From JOPF133 sp052144935 (GTDB lineage: Bacteria > Acidobacteriota > Terriglobia > Bryobacterales > Bryobacteraceae): a stretch of 64,000 bases of DNA. Shown here in pieces: positions 1 through 9,378 of the stretch. The stretch spans positions 8,962-72,961 of the forward strand of contig JBKQPR010000191.1 in NCBI GenBank assembly GCA_052144935.1. Reading direction: 5' to 3'. Position 1 is the stretch's first letter; each line of letters begins with the position of its first letter. Below the pieces are notes generated by a model. It did no database searches. It was not told the DNA's origin and was given only the letters and a program-made list of their open reading frames with translations. The position numbers and the translations under genes were made by a program.

Positions 1-1
1 T

Positions 2-2980
2 CCGGTCGTTGGAGATTGGGACGGCACCGGTGTCTTACGGATTGGCGTCTTTCGCGTGCCTGTAACACCCGGACAGGCCTTCTGGATCGTGAAAAGCGCA
101 GGCTGTGTCAGCAACACCGCTTGCAACTTCGAGGGCACCCAAAACGTCGATTGGTATCAGTTTCAGTTTGGTTTGAACGGCGATATTCCGGTCGTTGGAG
201 ACTGGGACGGAACCGGTGTCTTACGGATTGGCGTCTTTCGGCCAGGCACTGGCTGGATTGTCAATATGATCACGCCGTCGACCTGCCAGTACAACAACCC
301 GCTGCAGAACCCAAACAATCTGCCGTATGTGGTCTTCTGTAACCAGTGGGGTCAACAGTCCGCAACCCAGGCGCTCCCGGTTCCCTACCCGCTGCTCACA
401 GTAACGGCCGCGGCACAGCCGACCCTTGGCGATTGGACGGGAACGGGCACTGGCCCTCTCCATGTTGGAACGTTGACCCCCGCTGGCACCTTGACCAACT
501 GGAATGTAGACCTGAATGTCCAGGAAGTGTGGAACAGTGCCAGCCCCGAAGTAAATTGGTTCAGTTCCGACGAAGTCTTCGCCGGATACGGGCTGGTGGG
601 CGATGCGCCCGTTGTCGGACCCTGGTCAAAGATCCCTTTGAGCACCGGCGTGCCTACGGCTTACCAACTGACCACGGTGGCAAATCCCGCACAGGGAGGG
701 ACCATCGCCCCGGCGACCGGTTCTTACGACTCGGCTGTAAGAATCACTGCTACACCCAACAGCGGCTACCAATTCTCGGGGTTTACCGGCTCCGGTAACT
801 TGAACGTGCAGACCAATCCGCTGTACCTGACGATCACCGGAACAACAACCGTCACTGCCAACTTTTCCCAGTCGTCGACCCTTACCGTAACCACGGCGTC
901 ACCGTTGCCCGGGGCAGTTTCACAAACGCCATACTCCCAGGGCCTCGCGGCCAGCGGAGGCGTTCCACCCTATGGGTGGTCGCTGTACTCGGGGTCGCTT
1001 CCCGCGGGTCTCAGTCTCAACAGGTCGACGGGAGTGATCAGCGGCACGCCAACAAGCGATGGCGTATCGAACTTCACAGTGGAGGTCATCGACAGCGGTA
1101 ACAATACCGCGAGCAAAACCCTCGCGCTGACCGTTGCGCCAGCGCTCGTGATTACCGCCGGCCCGCCGCCCCCGGGGGCACCAAACGAACCATATTCCCC
1201 GTGGACACTATCCGCGAGCGGCGGGACGCCGCCGTACGCCTGGCAGGTACAATTCGGATCGTTCCTGCCCCCAGGCCTATCCGTGAACGGGGGCTTTGTC
1301 ACCGGGACGCCCAGCACCGCAGGGACGTACAATTTCACTATGCAAGTGGCCGATTCCGGCGGTCAGTTCGCTACCATGGGCTTCCAACTTGCCGTCATTG
1401 CGCCGCTGACGCTGCCGCCCCTGAAAGGAGTTCAATACTTCCCCCGCGGGCACGCCTGGTGGAGCATGCTGACAGATTGGAGTTCATACGATTGCGCGAC
1501 CAGCACCCTGGGGTCGAGCGATTGCCAGTCCAACACTTTGGTGTCCACAATCGTGCAAACCGATCTCCAGACCCTGCACAACAGCGGGTTTAACTTTATT
1601 CATCTGTATATCTGGGATGAGGATCTGGTTCAGGACATCTTTCAAGGGAAAGGCTTTTACCAATCGAGTATCGTTACGTGTGAAACCTGCTGGCCCGGCT
1701 TCGCCGGCTGGGACGACGGGCTGAACCCGCAAAACTCCGAGGACAACCAGTGGGGGGCGCTGAAGGAGTTCGTCAGCATGGCGCAAGCGCTGGGCATCTG
1801 GGTCGAAATCGACTTCGCCGCATCGCGATTCGTTAAGGAGGTGGAGACCATCGAGCAAATGAACCCCACAACCGTCGGGGGGTACTATGGAAGCTGGGTG
1901 GGGCAATTCGTCAGTGCGCTCGCGACTTACCATAACGTCCTCATATGGGGACTCGATTGGAACATGGCCGGCGACAACCCGAGCGACAGCTACTTGGCCA
2001 CCACCAACTCCACCTGGGCAGCATTTTGGACGGCGGCGTACTCCGCGGCATTGCAGGCCGTTCTCGCCAATCCCTATCCGCAGGGGCATGCCTTGCTGGC
2101 GATGGACTCCTACTTTGGCCACCCAGAAAACGGAGGGGTCGGCGGGATCTCGCCGATTAACCACGGATACACCTACAACTGGGACACGACCCAGCAGTAC
2201 GCCTACAACTTCAAAGCTGCGACGGGATATACGCCCGACCGCTGGCTCCTCTTTGTATACGGACCCAATGTGGAGGACATTAACGCAAATTTGCAATGTC
2301 TCGCCGACACCCCCAGCAGCTCCAACCCACTCTGCACAACCTCCTCGAATCCGCGCAGCAACTGCGGCACAGGCGGGAATCAGGCGTGCCCGACCACCCC
2401 TACTACTACCGGCTGTGGGAACGGACCGTGCAACGCCATCCCGACGTCGGATCTCGTGGTAAGGGAGTGGGTCATGTCGTCGGGCGTCACCTCCGGGCCC
2501 CTGTCCGCGCCGTGGTACGGTGACCAGGAGACTCCAGTGGGCACGACGGCTGGACAGTCACAGTGGCTCGCCGATACCCTGTGCGCGATCAGCGGCCTTG
2601 GGATCCCCGCCTACTCCTGGTACGGCCTTTATGACTCCGCATCATGGTGGCCTACTAACTATCCCGGAATTACCCCCCTTGAAATCACCTGGGACGGGTA
2701 CTTTGGTCTGATCCCCGAACCGCTAGGAAGCAGCCCCAAGCCAGCGTTCAGCGCGCTCCAATATGGGTCCTCCTGTCCCACACCCTCAACGCCGGCGCTC
2801 GCCTTCTGGACGGACGCTGCTCCCTACCTCTACAACTACAACAGTGGCACTGGCAGTGCGCAGGGCACTCCCTACTACACCGTTAACGATCTGGCCAACC
2901 TGAATTACACGGCCGCCGACGTTACGTCGCTGGGCCTCAGCGTGCCTTTTGACAATTCCGACCTCCTGCGACCCTGCTGA
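2..2980 (+). CDS. Secreted multidomain protein: repeat region, InlB-like and Ig-like domains, TIM-barrel glycosidase-like domain (5' end cut by window)
   Basis: The reading frame is already open at base 2, so the true start lies upstream. The first ~215 visible residues carry repeats of the type PVVGDWDGTG..RIGVFR; two copies lie 62 residues apart and are nearly identical in DNA (3-54 and 188-239), as in VCBS/FG-GAP-like surface proteins. Next come a divergent InlB B-repeat (TTVANPAQGGTIAPATGSY...TVTANF), two putative Ig (He_PIG) domains with the pattern PYSQGLAASGG..PPYGW..GLSLN..TGVISGTP, and from about residue 475 a domain starting LKGVQYFPRGHAWWSM. That last part (IHLYIWDED, GIWVEIDFA, LIWGLDWNMAGD) looks like a cellulase-type TIM barrel; I could not assign the catalytic acids. 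It is probably exported and acts on polysaccharide or at the cell surface. It ends at a TGA that may be a frameshift artefact (see next entry). Confidence 0.75.
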   Translation, partial: PVVGDWDGTGVLRIGVFRVPVTPGQAFWIVKSAGCVSNTACNFEGTQNVDWYQFQFGLNGDIPVVGDWDGTGVLRIGVFRPGTGWIVNMITPSTCQYNNPLQNPNNLPYVVFCNQWGQQSATQALPVPYPLLTVTAAAQPTLGDWTGTGTGPLHVGTLTPAGTLTNWNVDLNVQEVWNSASPEVNWFSSDEVFAGYGLVGDAPVVGPWSKIPLSTGVPTAYQLTTVANPAQGGTIAPATGSYDSAVRITATPNSGYQFSGFTGSGNLNVQTNPLYLTITGTTTVTANFSQSSTLTVTTASPLPGAVSQTPYSQGLAASGGVPPYGWSLYSGSLPAGLSLNRSTGVISGTPTSDGVSNFTVEVIDSGNNTASKTLALTVAPALVITAGPPPPGAPNEPYSPWTLSASGGTPPYAWQVQFGSFLPPGLSVNGGFVTGTPSTAGTYNFTMQVADSGGQFATMGFQLAVIAPLTLPPLKGVQYFPRGHAWWSMLTDWSSYDCATSTLGSSDCQSNTLVSTIVQTDLQTLHNSGFNFIHLYIWDEDLVQDIFQGKGFYQSSIVTCETCWPGFAGWDDGLNPQNSEDNQWGALKEFVSMAQALGIWVEIDFAASRFVKEVETIEQMNPTTVGGYYGSWVGQFVSALATYHNVLIWGLDWNMAGDNPSDSYLATTNSTWAAFWTAAYSAALQAVLANPYPQGHALLAMDSYFGHPENGGVGGISPINHGYTYNWDTTQQYAYNFKAATGYTPDRWLLFVYGPNVEDINANLQCLADTPSSSNPLCTTSSNPRSNCGTGGNQACPTTPTTTGCGNGPCNAIPTSDLVVREWVMSSGVTSGPLSAPWYGDQETPVGTTAGQSQWLADTLCAISGLGIPAYSWYGLYDSASWWPTNYPGITPLEITWDGYFGLIPEPLGSSPKPAFSALQYGSSCPTPSTPALAFWTDAAPYLYNYNSGTGSAQGTPYYTVNDLANLNYTAADVTSLGLSVPFDNSDLLRPC

Positions 2981-3551
2981 CCCGTGGACCACGGTACCCA
3001 GTTCTCTGGTAGGCTCCTGTGCATATGCCCAGTCGACGATGTCCCAGACCACCACGTCAACGGCGCCGCCGCCATTCTCGACGCAGCCGCCGCCCACGAT
3101 GGCCCTCACTCTGACGGGCACGAACCAGCCCACTGGCGAGGCGAGCCAGTCCAGCTATGCCCAGGCCAGCGTGGCCGTTGGTCCGAGCCCGGTGGTCCAG
3201 CAGGTTTGGGACACGACCGACTTTCAAGTCTGCCTTTACTTCATCCCAGGCAACTCTGGATGTGCCGTCGCCGCCTACCAGTCAGACACTCTTTTTCTGT
3301 ACGGGGCAGGATTCGGCATCGTCGGGAATCTTGTCAACTTCACCAACCAGAGCGGAGGCAACGTGTGGCTTTGGGCAACCACATTCTCCAGAGGAGCACT
3401 GAGCATTGCACTAAACTGCCAACTCGCACCGGGGCTTTGGAATCTGTCAGTTTACAACCCGAGCAACGATTCGGTCGGATCGCCCACACTTACCATCAGC
3501 GTTGTAGGCGGCATCTTTCCCGGTCCTCCGGCAGGGCCAGCCTGCAATTGA
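2949..3551 (+). CDS. Probable out-of-frame C-terminal part of the preceding protein (TIG-like domain)
   Basis: This frame overlaps the end of the preceding gene by 32 bases and can only start at a TTG without a ribosome-binding site. Its residues ~75-190 (QVCLYFIPGNSGCAVAAYQ, LFLYGAGFGIVGNLVNF, PGLWNLSVYNPSNDSVGSPTLTISV) look like an IPT/TIG-type beta-sandwich as found at the C-terminus of secreted Acidobacteria proteins. The simplest reading is that it belongs to the upstream protein and that a single-base indel near 2949-2978 split the gene. A separate translationally coupled gene is the alternative. Confidence 0.5.
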   Translation: MTIPTSCDPADPWTTVPSSLVGSCAYAQSTMSQTTTSTAPPPFSTQPPPTMALTLTGTNQPTGEASQSSYAQASVAVGPSPVVQQVWDTTDFQVCLYFIPGNSGCAVAAYQSDTLFLYGAGFGIVGNLVNFTNQSGGNVWLWATTFSRGALSIALNCQLAPGLWNLSVYNPSNDSVGSPTLTISVVGGIFPGPPAGPACN

Positions 3552-3573
3552 GGAGCAGAATGGAGATAAGACC

Positions 3574-4296
3574 ATGAAAACCCGATCATCAGTATACATT
3601 TTCGCCGCCTGCTTGGCCGCGGCGCCGCACCTATTTTCGCAGAGCCTGAGCGGCACAGTCGTCGGCGCCGACACGGGCGCACCGATTCAGGGCGCGACGG
3701 TGGTGGCTGTCCAGGCGACAACATCGACCGCCGAAAAACCGGTGGTTTACCAATCGTCGCTAGGCGCTGGCGGAGGATTCACCATGACCGCGTCACCAGG
3801 GACCTACAGGATTTGCGTCGGCGGCGCCGATCTTTACCTGGACCCCTGCACCTGGGGTGGCGCTCAGTCCGTAACAGTCAGCGCGGCTGGCGCGTCGAGC
3901 GTCTCGCTCAAGCTCGCGAAGGGCGGGCGGTTCTTGCTCCGCGTGCGCGACCCCCAGCAGTTCCTGCAACAGTTGTCCACCCGCTATAATCAGGGAATTG
4001 CTGTCTGGGTCACCGGGGCGCCCGCTGGCCAGTTCCCGTTGCCGCAGATCTCTCAGGAATCCGGCATTACCTATTATGGAGGACTTCTTCCAATCAACGT
4101 CCCGCTGAGTGTCTCGGTCTCCTCCGGACACGTCAGCTTCACTGACCAGACCGGTGCAGCAATTAGCTCTCAGGGCATCGGTTTTCAGGTGGCGGATCTC
4201 GCCGCACAGGCGGCGGCTCTCAGATCGGCTTTCAGCGCGATGTTCCCTCCACCACAAGCCACGGTGGTCGATGTCGTCGCTGCTGGCATTCAGTAG
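3574..4296 (+). CDS. Secreted carboxypeptidase-regulatory-like domain protein
   Basis: 240 residues. A signal peptide (MKTRSSVYIFAACLAAAPHLFSQ) is followed by a carboxypeptidase regulatory-like fold beginning SLSGTVVGADTGAPIQGATV, typical of exported Acidobacteria proteins. The C-terminal half (VPLSVSVSSGHVSFTDQTGAAI ... FPPPQATVVDVVAAGIQ) is not a domain I can name. Purine-rich sequence (ggagcagaatggagataag) precedes the ATG. It forms a two-gene cassette with the TIGR03437 gene 81 bp downstream; a decayed second copy of the pair follows. No enzymatic residues are visible, so a binding or surface role is likely. Confidence 0.8.
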   Translation: MKTRSSVYIFAACLAAAPHLFSQSLSGTVVGADTGAPIQGATVVAVQATTSTAEKPVVYQSSLGAGGGFTMTASPGTYRICVGGADLYLDPCTWGGAQSVTVSAAGASSVSLKLAKGGRFLLRVRDPQQFLQQLSTRYNQGIAVWVTGAPAGQFPLPQISQESGITYYGGLLPINVPLSVSVSSGHVSFTDQTGAAISSQGIGFQVADLAAQAAALRSAFSAMFPPPQATVVDVVAAGIQ

Positions 4297-4377
4297 CGGG
4301 CAGGGTCTGCATCCGCCGTGGGGGATCTCGAAGCCCCCAACGCAGCGCGATCGGGCGTGGCTAGGGAAAGGAATATT

Positions 4378-5295
4378 ATGTTTCGGCACGCGGCGCTACT
4401 AATCCTTATTGCGGCCGCATCCGCGAGCGGCCAGGGCCAAATCGTTTCAGTCGTTAACTCGGCCTCCTTTCAGGCGGGCCTTCCGCGCGGGGGCGCGCTG
4501 GCGACGGTTTTCTGTACCGGGTTGCTTCGGCCGACTCCCGGCATCTACATCGCCGACCCTACACAGCCACTACCATTTCAGCTTGGCGGCGTCGAGGTCT
4601 TCGTCGACGGTGCACTAGCGCCGCTGCTCGCTGTCGTAATTCCGCCGGAGGGCCAAACCGCTCCGGTCCAGGTCAATTTCCAAGTCCCCGCGGAACGAAA
4701 CTTCGCCTACACCACGCCGTCAGTTACCGGTGGCTCGATGTTCGTGGATCAGGTCGATACCACTGGAACTGTCGTAGGCGTCGGTAAGCTTTTCGGTGGA
4801 ACGGTCGTGCTGGAGCCCCTCCCCCCAGCGGCCTTAGGCGGTTTCTTCACCGACGCGAGCGGCAATGCCATTGCCCAGCATGCCTCGGACTACAGCACAG
4901 TCAGCGCCCAGAACCCCGCCCACCCAGGCGAGACCATCACCGTCTACGCGGACGACTTCTTCGCGGTGTGGCCTCCCCCACCGCTCGGAATCCCCACGCC
5001 GGCGCAGATCCCGTACCAGTATAACACCCAACTGACCGCTTCCGATGAGGTCTACTGCTGCAACTTGTACTTGCAGAGCTACCCTTTTCCCGAAACATCT
5101 CCTGCTACAGCTCCCGTGACTGTCTCCTTCCTGGGCTTGGCCCCAGGGTTGATCGGCGTTGAGCAGATTAACTTCGTCGTGCCGGCAAATCAACCGCCGG
5201 GAAATTGGGCCCTCTTCTTCTTCTTCAGCAACAACTGTCCGAGCCCCCAATGCCAAAACTATTCCAGCCCCTACGCCATGCTGCCGGTACAGTAG
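4378..5295 (+). CDS. TIGR03437 family secreted protein (Solibacter C-terminal domain)
   Basis: 305 residues. I chose the ATG at 4378 because AGGGAAAGGAA lies just upstream and a signal peptide (MFRHAALLILIAAASASGQG) follows directly. The mature protein starts with the family hallmark IVSVVNSASFQAGLPRGGALAT and keeps the other conserved blocks: VQVNFQVPAERNF, PAHPGETITVYADDFFAVWPP, and VEQINFVVPANQPPGNWALFF at the C-terminus. This domain is strongly expanded in Solibacter-like Acidobacteriota; its function is unknown. Two cysteines (VYCCNLYL) sit in a segment shared with the decayed copy downstream. Confidence 0.9.
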   Translation: MFRHAALLILIAAASASGQGQIVSVVNSASFQAGLPRGGALATVFCTGLLRPTPGIYIADPTQPLPFQLGGVEVFVDGALAPLLAVVIPPEGQTAPVQVNFQVPAERNFAYTTPSVTGGSMFVDQVDTTGTVVGVGKLFGGTVVLEPLPPAALGGFFTDASGNAIAQHASDYSTVSAQNPAHPGETITVYADDFFAVWPPPPLGIPTPAQIPYQYNTQLTASDEVYCCNLYLQSYPFPETSPATAPVTVSFLGLAPGLIGVEQINFVVPANQPPGNWALFFFFSNNCPSPQCQNYSSPYAMLPVQ

Positions 5296-5365
5296 CGGGC
5301 CAGCGAATCGAGCGATTCCAGGCGCGTAACCTGACCGATGCCATCCTGCGCCTGCGCTGCCGCAA

Positions 5366-5629
5366 TTGGCTGGAGAAGCCCGAGTCGGCCAGGACGACCA
5401 TGACGACCACGGGAGCCTTGTGCCGTTGAGCCTGCCTATGATGGTCGTCGCGGGCGGCCAGCACGTCGCATTGGCGGATCAGACCGGTGCCGCCCTCAGC
5501 CCTCAGGGGCTGTCGTTTCAGGCCGTGGATTTCACCTCTCTAGCCTTTGCGCCAGGGGGACCTACGTTCCGGTTCCCGCCGCCGCCAAACGCTACCGTGG
5601 TGCATGTCTATGTCACAGGTATTCACTAA
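5366..5629 (+). pseudogene. Relic of a second carboxypeptidase-regulatory-like gene (C-terminal part)
   Basis: The frame reads VPLSLPMMVVAGGQHVAL, then ADQTGAALSPQGLSFQAVDF and PPPPNATVVHVYVTGIH. It is clearly homologous to the last ~60 residues of the gene at 3574-4296. The signal peptide and the N-terminal two-thirds are absent; the sequence between 5296 and about 5400 is not alignable by eye. Together with the next entry it is the second copy of a duplicated two-gene cassette. Confidence 0.75.
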
Positions 5630-5684
5630 GATACACAACTCCAAAACGGCACCTCGGGCCGGTCTCAGTGAGAAGGATCGAAAT

Positions 5685-6622
5685 ATGTTTCGATGGATTG
5701 CCTTTTCGTGTCGCTTGCCGCCACACCGTGCGCTGTAGGCCAGGTAAAAATCCTCTCCGTGGTCAACTCCGCCTCGTTCCAGCCGGGCCTACCCAGCGGA
5801 GGCGCATTGGCGACTGTCTTTTGCTCCGGATTATCTCTCGCGCCAGGCACCTACCTCGCGCCCGCCACGGGGCCGCTGCCGCTATCCCCAGCGGGCATTC
5901 AAGTCGTTGTCAACAATGCCGTCGCCCCCATACTGGCTATTGTCGTCCCACAACCTGCGGATGCAGCCCCTGCTCAGATTAACTTTCAGGTTCCGCCGGA
6001 GCGCAATTCCACATCGCTGAGCGCCAGCGACGGCGGCTCGTTTGCTATCGTTGGCGTGGGCGGAACGCTGCCCAACGGGGGCGCGGAGCTTACCCCAATT
6101 CCGACGGCTGGCCAAGGCGGGTTTTTCGCGAACGCGAACGGAGACGCCATCGCCTTCCACAGTTCGGACAGTACTCCAGTCACCGTCCAAAGCCCCGCCC
6201 ACGCGGGGGAAACTCTCATCGTTTACGCTGATGATTTCTTCCTGGTCTGGCCGCCCCCTCCGATCGCCGTGCCTGTCGGTTCGCAGCCACTGTACCAGCT
6301 CCAGACGGCGTTGGCAGATGCCGCTTTGGCGTACTGCTGTTAGCTCTACCTGCAAACATATCCCAGCTATTTCCCCGGCGCTCCCCCTGGGTTCCCGGGG
6401 GATACTACACCGACACCCCGGCTCTCCAGACGGTGTTCCTCGGCTTGGCTCCCGGACTTGTGGGAGTGGAGGAGATCGCTTTTGTGGTCCCAGCCAATCG
6501 GCAGCCTGGCAAACTGGCCTCTGTTTTTTAACGCCGGCTCATGCCCCAACGGCAATCCCACAGCGGGAGCGTGCGGGAGCGGCGCGGTCAGCAGCGCGTA
6601 CGTCATCCTGCCGGTGCGATGA
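5685..6622 (+). pseudogene. Decayed second copy of the TIGR03437 gene
   Basis: This copy retains almost the whole length of the intact paralogue: SVVNSASFQPGLPSGGALAT, QINFQVPPERN, SPAHAGETLIVYADDFFLVW and FVVPANRQPG. I see four lesions: a missing T in the run at 5703-5706 inside the signal peptide, an in-frame TAG at 6341-6343 where the paralogue has an Asn codon, a missing G in the run at 6397-6401, and an extra A at 6511-6513. Restoring them gives a protein ending at the TGA at 6620-6622. Three of the four are homopolymer indels, so sequencing error cannot be excluded, but the nonsense codon supports real decay. Confidence 0.8.
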
Positions 6623-6763
6623 CAGCAAACGCTGAGGGCCCCCACCCGACGATTCCGGCTCCGGCGCGGAAGCCAACGTGAAATGGGGGGCGCGGGCGGC
6701 CAAATTCTCCCGTTGGGGCAAAGATTTAACCCCGTAATTCCCGCCCCGCATTAGAATTGAGGT

Positions 6764-7984
6764 ATGGTACGGGTTTGGGTGGCCGCCGCCACCCTGTTCT
6801 ACCTCCAGAACCCGGATTTCTCCGCCGAGGGAGCCAAAGCCCTCGATGAGGGACGCTACGAAGCCGCCGCCCAGTCCTTCGTCAAGGCGGTCGAGGCCGA
6901 TCCCAACGACTACGCCGCGCACTTCAACCTCGCGCTGGCCTACGGGTTCCTGCACAAGGACGCCGAAGGCATCGCCGAGTACCGCAAGACGTTGGAGTTG
7001 AAGCCCGGTCTGTATGAGGCTGAACTCAACGCCGGTATCCTATTCATGCGCCAGAAGGAACCCGCCGAGGCTCTGCCGCTATTCGAGGATGCCGCCACGC
7101 AAAAACCCGACCGCTTCCAGCCGCGATTCTCCCTGGCGGAGGCGCAGTTACAGAGTGGCGCGCCGGATAAGGCCGAGGAGAGCTACCGGCAGGCGCTGGC
7201 GCTCGACCCCAAATCCGCCGCTGCCGAAGCCGGGCTGGCCCATGCCCTGGCCCGCCAGGAAAAGCTGGCCGATGCCGCGCCCCATTTCCAGCAGGCCGCG
7301 CAGATCGATCCGCGCTATCGCAATAATCTGCTGGAGCTGGCTGAGTCGTACGAAAATCACCAGCAGCCGGCCGAGGCCATCGCGATCTATCGGGGGTTTC
7401 CCGACAATCCCGCCGCCCGCGAGCGCCTGGGACGGCTGATGCTCGAAAACAAGCAGTACGCCGACGCTCTTCCGCAATTGGAAGCGGCCTACCAGCGGGA
7501 TCCCAACCAAAGCAACCGCACGGCCCTGGCGGCGGCCTACGTCTTCACCGGGAAGGTGGATCAGGCGCTGCCGCTGTTGGCGGCGGCGGTCGAGGCTGTG
7601 CCGGCCGATTACGAGCTGCGCATGATGTACGCCCGCGCGCTGCGCGATCGCAAAAAGTTTCCGGAGTCCGCCGAACAGTTTTACCAGGCCGCCAAATTGA
7701 AGCCCGCCGAACCCAAGACCTGGAGCCAACTGGGCGGCATGCTGTACATGATCGACGATTACCCGCGGGCGCTGACGGCCTTCGACAAAGCCCGCGAGTT
7801 GGGCGAAGATACCGCCGGCGTCTGGTTTATGCGCGCCATTATGCTGGATAAGATGAGGCAGTTGAAACCCGCCGTGGAAGCCTACCAGCGGTTCCTGGCG
7901 CTCAGCCAGGGGAAGAATCCGGACCAGGAGTTCCAGGCCCGCCAGCGCGTGCGGATCGTCACAAGGGAGCTGGAGAGGCGCTGA
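6764..7984 (+). CDS. Secreted or membrane-anchored TPR repeat protein
   Basis: 406 residues. A short hydrophobic N-terminus (MVRVWVAAATLFYLQ) is followed by about ten tetratricopeptide repeats, recognisable by A..Y..A and P.....N/L..A patterns such as YEAAAQSFVKAVEADPNDYAAHFNLALAYG and PDKAEESYRQALALDPKSAAAEAGLAHAL. TPR arrays mediate protein-protein contacts; no catalytic domain is visible. The stop overlaps the next start (ATGA at 7984), so the three genes 6764-9113 form one translationally coupled operon. The start is the ATG preceded by GAGGT. Confidence 0.85.
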   Translation: MVRVWVAAATLFYLQNPDFSAEGAKALDEGRYEAAAQSFVKAVEADPNDYAAHFNLALAYGFLHKDAEGIAEYRKTLELKPGLYEAELNAGILFMRQKEPAEALPLFEDAATQKPDRFQPRFSLAEAQLQSGAPDKAEESYRQALALDPKSAAAEAGLAHALARQEKLADAAPHFQQAAQIDPRYRNNLLELAESYENHQQPAEAIAIYRGFPDNPAARERLGRLMLENKQYADALPQLEAAYQRDPNQSNRTALAAAYVFTGKVDQALPLLAAAVEAVPADYELRMMYARALRDRKKFPESAEQFYQAAKLKPAEPKTWSQLGGMLYMIDDYPRALTAFDKARELGEDTAGVWFMRAIMLDKMRQLKPAVEAYQRFLALSQGKNPDQEFQARQRVRIVTRELERR

Positions 7985-8430
7985 TGGCCACCGAGACCTT
8001 ATGGGCGGCGCTGGCGGTGGGCCTGGCCTTTGCGGGGACGCTCCCGGCCGGTCTCAAAGAGGTGCTGGCCGAGCCGAATCTCGAGAAACGCTCCAAGCTG
8101 GCGCTGGATAACGCCGAGGCCGCCTGCCAGGCCGCGCGTTCCGCCTATGACGCGGGCGATGACAGCCGCGCCACGGCGGATCTTCACGAGGTGCAGGAAT
8201 CCGTCGAGGTGGCCTACGCCTCGCTCCAGGGAACCGGCAAGGACCCCCGCAAGAATCCCAAATGGTTTAAGAAGGCTGAAATGGAAACCCGCGACCTGTT
8301 GCGCCGGCTGGATTCGTTCCAGCAGGCTATGAGTTTCGACGACCGGGCCTCTGTGGACCCGGTAAAGGCCAAGGTGCAGCAGGTGCACGACGAGCTGCTG
8401 ATGGGCCTGATGGAGGGCAAACACAAATGA
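7984..8430 (+). CDS. Hypothetical protein, second gene of the TPR operon
   Basis: 148 residues. The N-terminus (TLWAALAVGLAFAGTLPAG) may be a signal sequence. The remainder is charged and predicted helical (LEKRSKLALDNAEAACQAARSAYDAG; KAKVQQVHDELLMGLMEGKHK). I recognise no family. It overlaps the TPR gene by ATGA and the next gene by ATGA, which argues that all three products work together, perhaps as a periplasmic assembly. Confidence 0.7.
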   Translation: MATETLWAALAVGLAFAGTLPAGLKEVLAEPNLEKRSKLALDNAEAACQAARSAYDAGDDSRATADLHEVQESVEVAYASLQGTGKDPRKNPKWFKKAEMETRDLLRRLDSFQQAMSFDDRASVDPVKAKVQQVHDELLMGLMEGKHK

Positions 8431-9113
8431 ATCTTCTGCTCTGTGGTGTGCTGCTGGCGCTGCCGATGGCGGCCCAGGTACCGCACGATTTCCTCACCAG
8501 CGACGAGATCGACCAGATCCGCGAGGCCCAGGAACCCAATCAGCGCATCGCGCTCTACGTGAAGTTCGCGCGGGAGCGGGTGGACCTGGTGAAGAGCCTG
8601 CTGAACAAGGACAAGCCCGGCCGCTCGATCCTGATTCACGATGCCCTGGACGATTACGCCAAGATTCTGGACGCCATCGACGACGTGACCGACCAGGGCC
8701 TGGCGAAGAAGGTGGACATGACGCCCGGATTGAAGGCCGTGGCGTCCGCCGAAAAGGACATGCTGCCGCTGTTGCAGAAGGTCCAGAATAGCCAGCCCAA
8801 GGACGTTTCGCGCTACGATTTCGTGCTTAAGACGGCCATCGAGACCACGGCCGACAGCCTGGAGGGGGCCGAGGGCGACCTGGGCAAACGCACCTCCGAC
8901 GTGGAAGCCCGCGAGCGGCGCGAAAAGAAGGCCATGGAGGACGCCATGAGCCCGCCCGAGCGCGAGGCCGCCCAGGCGGCGGACAAAAAAGCCGCCGAAA
9001 AGGCGGCGGCGGATGAGGCCAACCCCCCGAAGAAAGCGCCCACCCTGTACCGGCCCGGCGAGAAGAAAGACGACACCACCAAGCAGGATCCCATCAAGCA
9101 GAATCAACCGTAG
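8427..9113 (+). CDS. Hypothetical secreted protein with charged lysine/alanine-rich tail
   Basis: 228 residues. A clear signal peptide (MNLLLCGVLLALPMAAQ) precedes a helical domain (FLTSDEIDQIREAQEPNQRI; VDLVKSLLNKDKPGRSILIH). From about residue 155 the protein becomes low-complexity Ala/Lys/Glu-rich (EREAAQAADKKAAEKAAADEA) and ends KQDPIKQNQP. Not a family I can name. It is the last gene of the coupled operon 6764-9113. Confidence 0.75.
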   Translation: MNLLLCGVLLALPMAAQVPHDFLTSDEIDQIREAQEPNQRIALYVKFARERVDLVKSLLNKDKPGRSILIHDALDDYAKILDAIDDVTDQGLAKKVDMTPGLKAVASAEKDMLPLLQKVQNSQPKDVSRYDFVLKTAIETTADSLEGAEGDLGKRTSDVEARERREKKAMEDAMSPPEREAAQAADKKAAEKAAADEANPPKKAPTLYRPGEKKDDTTKQDPIKQNQP

Positions 9114-9133
9114 GGGCGCCAGCGCAGCCTGCG

Positions 9134-9364
9134 TCACTTTCGCGGCGCTTCCTTCGCGGGCGGATGAGCTACGCTCCATTCGGCATATCGATCCAGCGCC
9201 GCCTGGGGAGCCGCGTTGTACCAACTGTAGCCATTGCGCCGCTCCGCCGGGATCTCATTGACATCGTCGTGAATGCTCTTGTCCCGGTCTTTAAAGATCG
9301 CCCGGCCGCTGCCGATTTCGCAAAATCGAGCCCACATGGGACCCGCGCCCTTAAGATTCGCGCT
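9134..9364 (-). pseudogene. C-terminal remnant of a family-10 pectate lyase
   Basis: The minus frame, open back to a TGA at 9365-9367, reads LKGAGPMWARFCEIGSGRAI, then FKDRDKSIHDDVNEIPAERR and NGYSWYNAAPQAALDRYAEW. The block WARF.EIG..R.IF.DRD...DD..EI..ERRNGY.WY is the typical C-terminus of PL10 pectate lyases. The rest of the enzyme (over 250 residues) is missing; upstream lies the palindrome array. It is a fossil that cannot be active. Confidence 0.65.
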
Positions 9365-9378
9365 TCATTTTAGCTCAG

